Part shown: one piece after another, positions 6,972 through 12,860 of the stretch
Layout of the letters: the number at the start of each line of letters is the position of its first letter
Numbering within the stretch: position 1 is the stretch's first letter
From: an uncultured Prevotellaceae bacterium
GTDB lineage: Bacteria > Bacteroidota > Bacteroidia > Bacteroidales > Bacteroidaceae
Length of the DNA: 22,341 nucleotides
Assembly: GCA_937915745.1 (NCBI GenBank)
Contig: CALGGJ010000109.1
Coordinates: 1-22,341 of the forward strand
Reading direction: 5' to 3'
Translations under genes and position numbers: made by a program
The notes under the pieces: model-generated
Databases searched by the model: none
What the model was told of the DNA's origin: nothing
The model's input: the letters and a program-made list of their open reading frames with translations, nothing else

Positions 6972-7592
6972 ATGGAACAACATTACTCGTCGGACTTGTT
7001 TGAACATGCGGTTGATGAATTTTCCAAGCTTCCGGGCATTGGTCGCAAGACTGCGTTGCGCATGGTCCTGCACGTGCTTCGTATGGACGTGAACAGTGTC
7101 GATGCAATGACCGGTGCCATATCGCGTCTGCGTCATGACGTGAAATACTGCCGCGTGTGTCATAACATAAGCGATGTCGATGTGTGCCAGATTTGTTCAA
7201 ACCCCTTGCGCGACAGCTCCACCGTGTGTGTGGTCGAGAATATCCAGGATGTGATGGCCATCGAGGCTACCGGCCAGTATCGCGGCCTCTATCATGTGCT
7301 TGGCGGGGTCATCAGTCCGGTTGACGGTCTTGGCCCGTCCGACCTCGAGATTCAGAGTCTTGTCGATCGCGTGGGTGCGGGAGGGGTGAGCGAAGTGATT
7401 CTGGCTCTGGGCTCGACCATGGAGGGCGACACTACCAGCTTCTTCATATCGCGTAAACTGGCACGGTTCGACGGCCTGCGACTCACGATGCTGGCCCGGG
7501 GCCTCTCGGTGAACGACGAACTGCAATATACCGACGAAGTGACGTTGGGACGGAGCATAACCAACCGCGTTGAGTTTAGGGTGGAGATGTGA
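6972..7592 (+). CDS. recR: Recombination mediator protein RecR
   Basis: 206 residues, the usual RecR length (about 200). The N-terminus has the helix-hairpin-helix segment (FSKLPGIGRKTALRMVLHVL, about 17-36). The C4 zinc finger follows with cysteines 60, 63, 72 and 75 (CRVCHNISDVDVCQICSN). Next is the Toprim domain starting CVVENIQDV (about 86-94) and including GGVISPVDGLGP (111-122). The C-terminal Walker-B-like part ends at YTDEVTLGRSI. RecR works with RecO (and RecF) to load RecA on gapped DNA in cytoplasmic recombinational repair. The two genes behind it lie on the same strand within 61 nt, so it probably heads an operon starting at the promoter at 6933. Confidence 0.97.
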   Translation: MEQHYSSDLFEHAVDEFSKLPGIGRKTALRMVLHVLRMDVNSVDAMTGAISRLRHDVKYCRVCHNISDVDVCQICSNPLRDSSTVCVVENIQDVMAIEATGQYRGLYHVLGGVISPVDGLGPSDLEIQSLVDRVGAGGVSEVILALGSTMEGDTTSFFISRKLARFDGLRLTMLARGLSVNDELQYTDEVTLGRSITNRVEFRVEM

Positions 7593-7653
7593 AGTGCTGA
7601 TTTTGCTGCTCGTGCCTACACCTTATTTATATATAATAGCAAACGAAACAGAA

Positions 7654-8127
7654 ATGGACAGGATAGTAAGAAAACTTCTGAGATACCTGATGGGCGAGTT
7701 TTGTGCCGTCTGGCTGTTGGCCATCATCACATACATGCTGGGCGAGACCGGCATCATACCAAACGGAATACTGGCCGATGCCGACAGTCACACTACAGGC
7801 GTCTATCTCAATACCGCAGTCATACTCTTCACGTTGGTGTGTGTGCCATTGTCGCTGAAACTCTTCGCACTCAATACCAGCCGTGGCCTGCGCCGCATGA
7901 ACAAAGACGACGCACTGACATCCTACCACGTCTGGAGCCTCGTGAGGCTCGGTATGCTGGCACTATGCGCAGAAGCAGGACTCGTGGCATATTACCTGCT
8001 GGTCGATACCACCGGACTGCTGTGTGCCTGCATCTCGATGGTAATGACACTGCTGTGCATCCCGTCGAGAGAAAAGGTGAGGGATTTTCTCAGTGCCAAC
8101 GATGAAGAACGGGCCGGAAACATATAA
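7654..8127 (+). CDS. Small four-helix membrane protein of unknown function
   Basis: 157 residues, not assigned to a named family. A short basic N-terminus (MDRIVRKLLRYL) precedes four predicted membrane helices at roughly 14-32, 50-71, 95-114 and 118-136. The loop between helices 2 and 3 is basic (NTSRGLRRMNKDDA) and the tail is charged (SREKVRDFLSANDEERAGNI), which is compatible with both ends in the cytoplasm. It lies between recR (61 nt gap) and the GT2 gene (19 nt gap). The frame is open back to a TTG at 7570 inside recR, but ATG 7654 is preferred: it avoids the overlap and gives the basic start expected before a first membrane helix. A role in envelope assembly with the GT2 enzyme is only suggested by position. 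Confidence 0.75.
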   Translation: MDRIVRKLLRYLMGEFCAVWLLAIITYMLGETGIIPNGILADADSHTTGVYLNTAVILFTLVCVPLSLKLFALNTSRGLRRMNKDDALTSYHVWSLVRLGMLALCAEAGLVAYYLLVDTTGLLCACISMVMTLLCIPSREKVRDFLSANDEERAGNI

Positions 8128-8146
8128 TGACATGACATAGCAACAC

Positions 8147-9301
8147 ATGAAACTCACCGTCGTCATAGTAAACTACAAGGTTGAACATTTTCTTGTGCAG
8201 TGCCTCCACTCCGTCAGCCGGTCGATGCATGGTATCGACGGTGAGATTATCGTGGTTGACAATGCCAGCGGCGGCGGCTCGCTCGACTACGTGCGCCGCA
8301 TGTTTCCCGACGTCACATACATAGAGAACACCGAAAACCTGGGCTTTGCACGTGCCAATAACATAGGCATCCGACGTGGAAGCGGCCAATACGTCATGCT
8401 GCTCAACCCCGACACCTTTATCAGCGAACAACTAATACCCAGCTGCATCAAACTGCTCGACTCCGACACGACGATAGGCGCAACCGGAGTACGAATGCTC
8501 AACCAGGACGGAACATTTGCACTCGAGTCCAGGCGAGGAGTGCCAACACCGTTCACGGCATTCTGCAAGATGAGCGGACTCAACTCTTTGTTTCCTTACA
8601 GCCATAAGCTCGGACGATACTACATGCGCTATCTCGACGAACACAGGGCCAATCCCATCGACGTAATATCCGGAGCATGTATGTTCATACGCCGCTCTGT
8701 GCTCGACGAGTGCGGACTGCTCGACGAAGACTACTTCATGTATGGCGAAGACATCGACCTCTCATACCGAATGTTGCAGACAGGACACCAAAACTACTAC
8801 CTGCCCACACTCATGCTGCACTACAAGGGTGAAAGCTCAAACAAAAACACATATCATTACGTCTATATCTTCTATCAGGCCATGTATATCTTCTTCCGAA
8901 AACACTACAGCCACTACAACTGGCTGCTGTCGGTCCCAATACGCATGGCCATATACATAAAGGGAGCAAGCGAATACCTCACACGCAAACTGTGGCAACT
9001 CTTCGGCAACAAACACACAATGCACGAATACATGCAACAGAAACGCTACCTGCTGAGAGGGTCAAACCGAAATATCGAAAGGATGGCAACCTTGTGCGAC
9101 CGCCATCACCTCGTCTATGACCTCTTCAATGCATCATGCACAACGGCCGATTACATCATATTCGATACTGACTCGTTCAGCTATCAGGACATACTGTCAG
9201 AAATGGAAAAGTGGGGAGCCGACGGCAGCAAACGCCCAATGATCGCCACATACTCATCGCAGATGGACTGCATTATTACCGGATTATATATCTTTGAGTA
9301 A
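8147..9301 (+). CDS. GT2 family glycosyltransferase (rhamnosyltransferase-like)
   Basis: 384 residues. It opens with the GT2 signature MKLTVVIVNYKVEHFLVQCL, then IIVVDNAS (34-41), NLGFARANNIGI (64-74), the nucleotide/metal motif NPDT at 87-90, and DEDYFMYGEDIDLSYR (193-208) holding the catalytic-base-type GEDID. This pattern is that of GT2 enzymes of the RfbF/WbbL rhamnosyltransferase-like group, which add sugars to lipid-linked or surface glycans at the inner face of the cytoplasmic membrane. Residues about 235-290 contain aromatic, amphipathic helices likely to touch the membrane. The last 75 residues (from ATLCDRHHLVYDLF) form an extra C-terminal segment that I do not recognise. Donor and acceptor are unknown. 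It is the third gene of the recR operon. Confidence 0.9.
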   Translation: MKLTVVIVNYKVEHFLVQCLHSVSRSMHGIDGEIIVVDNASGGGSLDYVRRMFPDVTYIENTENLGFARANNIGIRRGSGQYVMLLNPDTFISEQLIPSCIKLLDSDTTIGATGVRMLNQDGTFALESRRGVPTPFTAFCKMSGLNSLFPYSHKLGRYYMRYLDEHRANPIDVISGACMFIRRSVLDECGLLDEDYFMYGEDIDLSYRMLQTGHQNYYLPTLMLHYKGESSNKNTYHYVYIFYQAMYIFFRKHYSHYNWLLSVPIRMAIYIKGASEYLTRKLWQLFGNKHTMHEYMQQKRYLLRGSNRNIERMATLCDRHHLVYDLFNASCTTADYIIFDTDSFSYQDILSEMEKWGADGSKRPMIATYSSQMDCIITGLYIFE

Positions 9302-9323
9302 CAAACCATAGCTGCCACGGCAT

Positions 9324-9389
9324 CATCGCCCATTCATTCCAACCCCATCGCCCATTCATTCCAACCTCATCGCCACTTCATTCCAACCT
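9324..9389 (+). repeat. Three-copy 22-bp tandem repeat downstream of the GT2 gene
   Basis: Units start at 9324, 9346 and 9368. Each reads CATCGCC, a variable CATT/ACTT part, then CATTCCAACC and one C or T. A decayed fourth copy begins CATCACC at 9390. There are no spacers, so it is not a CRISPR array. The unit length equals that of the unrelated array at 6751. Confidence 0.8.
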
Positions 9390-9539
9390 CATCACCCCAC
9401 TATCTAAGCCTTATCGCCCTTACATCCATACATATGCAAAAATGCGCAAAATAGGCCGAAAAACTGCACGTGTTCGCAAACATGCATTGACCAAAATCAA
9501 TAAAACCGCTAAAAACGCGATTTTTGTGCATATAAACGA
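9390..9539 (+). other. Gene-free spacer
   Basis: AT-rich sequence after the 22-bp array with no supportable ORF, RNA gene or clear terminator. A 64-codon ORF on the - strand (9594-9400) crosses it but has no ribosome-binding site or domain and overlaps the promoter at 9540-9570. Confidence 0.5.
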
Positions 9540-9570
9540 TTGCCAATTCGCAAAGTAGGCGTAACTTTGC
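9540..9570 (+). promoter_or_regulatory. Promoter of the small-protein transcription unit, with inverted repeat
   Basis: TAACTTTGC at 9562-9570 fits the -7 consensus and TTG at 9540-9542 the -33 element (19-bp spacer). The -7 box forms half of a perfect inverted repeat, GCAAAGT (9550-9556) and ACTTTGC (9564-9570). This could serve as an operator or reflect a near-match divergent promoter on the - strand. It leaves a 5' leader of about 130 nt before the ATG at 9707. Confidence 0.65.
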
Positions 9571-9656
9571 AGCGTCAAAAGAGACAAGCGACAAAAAAGG
9601 CTGAGTGAGCCAATAAGAAATACAACATAAGTTTTTAGGATTATTATTTTAAGAAA

Positions 9657-9670
9657 AGGGGAGCGCCCCT
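9657..9670 (+). promoter_or_regulatory. Leader hairpin 1 (AGGGG-AGCG-CCCCT)
   Basis: A 5-bp GC-rich stem closed by an AGCG tetraloop lies 36 nt before ATG 9707. It is followed 21 nt later by GGTAAAAAGA (9691-9700), the probable ribosome-binding region. The same arrangement precedes the second small ORF. A smaller stem, GGCT/AGCC, occurs earlier in the leader at 9599-9611. Confidence 0.5.
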
Positions 9671-9706
9671 GTAATTAAGGAACACAAAAGGTAAAAAGAT
9701 TGAACA

Positions 9707-9802
9707 ATGGAACAAGTAACAAAGATTCAGATGTTGGCTACGCTTGCATTCATTGCAACGTTCATCGGTTTGTTCCTCTATGCATTTGCAATGGTGGGCT
9801 AA
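9707..9802 (+). CDS. Small hydrophobic protein, 31 aa (smORF 1)
   Basis: 31 codons from ATG to TAA. The N-terminus MEQVTKIQ is polar; residues about 9-30 (MLATLAFIATFIGLFLYAFAM) form one uninterrupted hydrophobic segment long enough to cross a membrane. The ATG is preceded by AAGG/GGTAAAAAGA purine-rich sequence. It is too short for standard gene finders. Support comes from its position: a dedicated promoter upstream (9540-9570), no other gene in the unit except a second tiny membrane protein, and a strong terminator at 10062-10097. It is not recognised as CydX, KdpF or another named micro-protein. It could be a membrane-complex subunit or a type I-toxin-like peptide; neither is shown. Confidence 0.55.
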   Translation: MEQVTKIQMLATLAFIATFIGLFLYAFAMVG

Positions 9803-9824
9803 CCATTTGAGAATTGACCATCCC

Positions 9825-9853
9825 CAACCCCTCCAGACCAGAGGGGGCGGTTG
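9825..9853 (+). other. GC-rich hairpin between the two small ORFs
   Basis: CCCCTC (9828-9833) pairs with GAGGGG (9841-9846), and CAA (9825-9827) can pair with TTG (9851-9853) after a short bulge. No T-run follows, so it looks more like an intercistronic processing or attenuation stem than a terminator. TTGAACAATG after it (9861-9870) repeats the sequence at the smORF 1 start (9701-9709). Confidence 0.4.
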
Positions 9854-9885
9854 TTAAGAATTGAACAATGACAGTAAATATTGTT

Positions 9886-9918
9886 ACTGGGGAAACAGGG
9901 AGAAGCGTCTCCTACAGT
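9886..9918 (+). promoter_or_regulatory. Leader hairpin 2 (GGAGA-AGCG-TCTCC)
   Basis: GGAGA (9899-9903) and TCTCC (9908-9912) pair around an AGCG loop, and an outer ACTG (9886-9889) / CAGT (9915-9918) stem encloses them. It sits 35 nt before ATG 9948, and GGTAAAAAGA (9928-9937) lies between, repeating the layout before smORF 1. Confidence 0.5.
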
Positions 9919-9947
9919 ATTATAACCGGTAAAAAGAAAGTAAAGTT

Positions 9948-10025
9948 ATGGAAACAATAGTTATGTTTACCGCAGGCATTATGGTACTTGCACTTATCTT
10001 GAGCCATATTTCAATGATGAAATAA
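9948..10025 (+). CDS. Small hydrophobic protein, 25 aa (smORF 2)
   Basis: 25 codons from ATG to TAA. Residues about 4-22 (IVMFTAGIMVLALILSHIS) are hydrophobic and could form a single membrane helix; the tail ends MMK. It shares the unit with smORF 1 and repeats its upstream organisation (AGCG-loop hairpin, GGTAAAAAGA, ATGGAA). The stop is 37 nt before the terminator stem. The two proteins are not obviously homologous beyond being tiny, Met-rich and hydrophobic. Their shared organisation suggests two subunits of one membrane complex, or two independently controlled small effectors; this is inference. Confidence 0.5.
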   Translation: METIVMFTAGIMVLALILSHISMMK

Positions 10026-10061
10026 CGGACAAAACACCGAAATTAGAAACATAATATATAG

Positions 10062-10097
10062 AAAACAGCGTTCGGCTTTGGTTGAACGCTGTTTTTT
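10062..10097 (+). terminator. Strong intrinsic terminator of the small-ORF unit
   Basis: A perfect 12-bp stem pairs 10062-10073 with 10084-10095 (core ACAGCGTTC / GAACGCTGT) around a 10-nt loop and runs into a T-tract at 10092-10097. It separates the small-ORF unit from the beta-galactosidase gene. Confidence 0.85.
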
Positions 10098-10109
10098 ATC
10101 TATATTTGC
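10077..10109 (+). promoter_or_regulatory. Promoter of the GH2 gene, overlapping the terminator
   Basis: TATATTTGC at 10101-10109 fits the -7 consensus and TTTG at 10077-10080 the -33 element with a 20-bp spacer. The -33 box lies in the loop of the preceding terminator. The predicted start near 10115 is downstream of the in-frame start at 10078 and supports ATG 10129. Confidence 0.7.
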
Positions 10110-10128
10110 ACACCAAATTCTTTTATTT

Positions 10129-12663
10129 ATGAAAACAAATCTAACTATTTTGTTGCTTGCGCTGTTCACAGTTTCAGCAAGCGCACAAAGCCACAGAACC
10201 GAAACCGTTTTGTCTGACGGATGGCGTTTTTCGCGTCAGGCAACTATCGAAAGCACCGGCATGGGATTCGACGATTCGGCATGGCAGCAAGTGCGAGTGC
10301 CACACGACTGGGCGATATACGGTCCGTTCGACAACAACAACGACCGCCAGACGGTGGCTATAGAGCAGAACGGGGAGCGCGAGGCAACCGAGAAAACCGG
10401 ACGTACAGGTGCGTTGCCTTGGACCGGAACCGGATGGTACCGACTGAACTTTAAGGTGAACGATGCTGCCGAACGTGTCATAATCAATTTCGATGGTGCA
10501 ATGTCCGAACCCGAAGTCTATATCAACGGACAGAAGGCCGGTGAGTGGAAATACGGATACAACGCATTCAACATTGATGCTACGCCGTATATAGTGAAGG
10601 AGGGCAGGGACAACTTGCTGGCAGTGCGCCTCAGCAACCTGCCCGAGAGCAGCCGGTGGTATCCTGGTGCCGGGCTTTACCGCCCTGTCACGCTTATCGA
10701 GACGGGCGGCATTGCTGTCGATAGCTGGGGACTGAATTGTGTGACGCAAAGCATAAAAGGTGCTGATGCCGCAGGAACGACGGCGACAGAGGCTGTAGTC
10801 ATGGCTGATGCCCTGGTGGTGGGAGCCGGTTACGGACACATGCTTACGGCTGAGTTCGACCTGATGGATGGCAAACGTGTATTAGCCAATGCAACCGATG
10901 TGGTACGTTCGGATGGCAAGGCATACGCCACGCTCAATGTGTCGAAGGCCAGGTTGTGGTCGCCCGAGAGTCCGTCGCTCTATAACCTGAGGGTCAGGAT
11001 TTATGATGATGTGCGGGGACGGCGCATCCTGCGCGACGAGGTGACACGGCGTATCGGGATACGGTCTGTCAGTATCACTGCCGAACATGGGTTCCAACTC
11101 AACGGTATAACCCGTAAAATAAAGGGTGTATGTCTGCATCACGACCTGGGCATGATTGGTGCTGCCGTAAATAAGGCGGCACTTGTGCGTCAGGTGGAAC
11201 TGCTGAAGGCAATGGGGTGTGACGCCATACGCACTGCTCACAACATGCCAAGCCAGTTGCAGATGGATGTCTGCGACTCGTTGGGCATGATGGTCATGGC
11301 CGAATCGTTTGACATGTGGGTGTATCCTAAGTGCCGAAACGGATATTGCCGGTTTTACAACGAATGGTGGGAGCGCGACCTCACCAACCTCGTCATGGCC
11401 AACCGCCTGCATCCATCGGTTGTGATGTGGTCGGTAGGCAACGAAATCCCTGAACAGGGCGACCGTAATGGTACGCGGATGCTCACTGCAATGCAGGACC
11501 TCATGCACAGCCTTGATTCCTCACGACTCTGTACTACTGGCATGGACCGTTGGGATAATGTCATCTCATCGGGCTTTGCCGACGTCATCGACATAGTGGG
11601 GCTCAACTATCGTACACATAAATATAAAGGTGCCTACGACCGTCTGCACCAGAAATTCCTGCTTGGCAGTGAGACGGCATCTACCGTAAGCAGCCGAGGT
11701 ACATACCACTTCCCTGTGGTGAGGGCCGATGGCATGCGTTATAGCGACGGGCAGTGCTCGTCATACGACCTCGAGGCATGTTCGTGGAGTAATATACCCG
11801 AAGACGACTGGGTGCTGCAAGATGATTTCGACTATGTGATAGGCGAGTTTGTGTGGACAGGATTTGATTATTTGGGAGAGCCGACACCTTACGACGACCG
11901 TATGAATGCCCGGTCAAGCTATTTTGGTATATTCGACCTGGCAGGACTGCCAAAGGACCGTTATTACCTTTATCGCAGCCGATGGAATACTCAGGCCGAG
12001 ACTGTCCACCTGCTGCCACACTGGACATGGCCCGGACGTGAAGGTGAGGTCACTCCTGTGTATGTATATACCAATTATCCTACGGCCGAGCTCTTCGTCA
12101 ACGGTAAGAGTCAGGGGCGTATAAGCAAGCGTCTTGATGTGAGGCAGAAGGCAGACGGCGGACGCACTACCAAGATTGACGAACCGCTTATCGACCGTTA
12201 CCGCCTGCGTTGGAACGATGTGAAATATGAGCCTGGCGAGATACGTGTGGTGGTATATGATGCCAACGGAGTGAAGCGTGGTGAGGCTGCACGCCGCACT
12301 GCGGGCGAGCCGCATCATATTGAGCTCCAGCCGCAGACGCTTGATGAGTATCATCAGCCGCAGACACTGCGTGCCGACGGCGACGACATGATGTTCTTTA
12401 CTGTGAGCATTGTTGACCGCGACGGTAACCTATGCCCTGAGGCCGATAACGAGGTGAGCATCAGCGTAGAGGGTGCAGCACAGTTTCGCGGCATCTGTAA
12501 TGGCGATGCCACTTCGTTCGAGGTGTTCACGCATCCGAAGATGCATGTGTTCAAGGGTCAGCTGGTTGTTGGCATACAGTCGAACGGACAACGTGGCAGG
12601 ATAACAGTCGGGGCTGCATCGGCTGGGCTTGATGGCACCAGCCTGAAGATAAAGGCGAAGTAA
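10129..12663 (+). CDS. Secreted GH2 beta-galactosidase-like glycosidase
   Basis: 844 residues from ATG 10129, with a signal peptide (MKTNLTILLLALFTVSASA, cleavage near 19-20), so probably periplasmic. Domain order: GH2 sugar-binding domain (about 25-185, with WQQVRVPHDWAI and TGWYRLNF), Ig-like domain (about 190-310), then a TIM barrel from about 315 with KGVCLHHDLG and DAIRTAHNMPS. The acid/base glutamate is E439 in WSVGNEIPEQ and the nucleophile is E515 in GSETAS. A DUF4982-like beta domain follows (VYVYTNYPTAELFVNGKSQG, about 643-730). A C-terminal GH2 C5-like domain runs from about 735 to the end (FTVSIVDRDGNLCPEADNEV). The architecture matches Bacteroidales enzymes usually called beta-galactosidase, but GH2 also contains glucuronidases and others, so the substrate is uncertain. 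It has its own promoter. The start at 10078 is rejected because the promoter lies between it and 10129. Confidence 0.9.
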   Translation: MKTNLTILLLALFTVSASAQSHRTETVLSDGWRFSRQATIESTGMGFDDSAWQQVRVPHDWAIYGPFDNNNDRQTVAIEQNGEREATEKTGRTGALPWTGTGWYRLNFKVNDAAERVIINFDGAMSEPEVYINGQKAGEWKYGYNAFNIDATPYIVKEGRDNLLAVRLSNLPESSRWYPGAGLYRPVTLIETGGIAVDSWGLNCVTQSIKGADAAGTTATEAVVMADALVVGAGYGHMLTAEFDLMDGKRVLANATDVVRSDGKAYATLNVSKARLWSPESPSLYNLRVRIYDDVRGRRILRDEVTRRIGIRSVSITAEHGFQLNGITRKIKGVCLHHDLGMIGAAVNKAALVRQVELLKAMGCDAIRTAHNMPSQLQMDVCDSLGMMVMAESFDMWVYPKCRNGYCRFYNEWWERDLTNLVMANRLHPSVVMWSVGNEIPEQGDRNGTRMLTAMQDLMHSLDSSRLCTTGMDRWDNVISSGFADVIDIVGLNYRTHKYKGAYDRLHQKFLLGSETASTVSSRGTYHFPVVRADGMRYSDGQCSSYDLEACSWSNIPEDDWVLQDDFDYVIGEFVWTGFDYLGEPTPYDDRMNARSSYFGIFDLAGLPKDRYYLYRSRWNTQAETVHLLPHWTWPGREGEVTPVYVYTNYPTAELFVNGKSQGRISKRLDVRQKADGGRTTKIDEPLIDRYRLRWNDVKYEPGEIRVVVYDANGVKRGEAARRTAGEPHHIELQPQTLDEYHQPQTLRADGDDMMFFTVSIVDRDGNLCPEADNEVSISVEGAAQFRGICNGDATSFEVFTHPKMHVFKGQLVVGIQSNGQRGRITVGAASAGLDGTSLKIKAK

Positions 12664-12734
12664 CGGGGATGTAGCCATTATGGCCTGTGCCGTATGTGTG
12701 TCATCTGTACTGATGACTATGCCGTGGGTTCCGT

Positions 12735-12748
12735 GAGTGCGCACTCTC
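12735..12748 (+). repeat. Solitary copy of the GAGTGCGCACTCTC element
   Basis: Fourteen bases identical to part of unit 2 of the array at 6751-6838, including the 12-bp palindrome. It lies 72 nt past the GH2 stop, in the space between two convergent genes. Confidence 0.6.
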
Positions 12749-12790
12749 AAATGTTTGTATAACATGATGGGTTTGCATAAGGACACAACA

Positions 12791-12831
12791 AAACCGGAGG
12801 AATGCCGATGTGAAGGCATGTCCTCCGGTTT
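12791..12831. terminator. Long hairpin between convergent GH2 and S9 peptidase genes
   Basis: An 11-bp perfect stem pairs 12791-12801 with 12821-12831 (AAACCGGAGGA / TCCTCCGGTTT). It continues inward with ATGCC (12802-12806) / GGCAT (12815-12819) past a one-base bulge and closes with an 8-nt loop. On the - strand it is followed by TTTTGTTG, so it best serves the peptidase transcript; it may also stop the GH2 transcript from the other side. Confidence 0.8.
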
Positions 12832-12860
12832 CCTATGGTTGCGGCCGTATGTCGTCTTGT

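Noticed and set aside
9324..9400. Possible CRISPR array
   Set aside because: The 22-bp units are directly adjacent with no unique spacers, and no cas genes are present. The same applies to 6751-6838.
9400..9594. 64-codon ORF on the - strand
   Set aside because: It overlaps the small-ORF promoter, and has no ribosome-binding site or recognisable domain.
9868..9960. 30-codon ORF between the two small hydrophobic ORFs
   Set aside because: It has a plausible ATG context, but it contains leader hairpin 2, overlaps the start of smORF 2 in another frame and is not hydrophobic. It is more likely a by-product of the leader repeat, although a translational-coupling role cannot be excluded.
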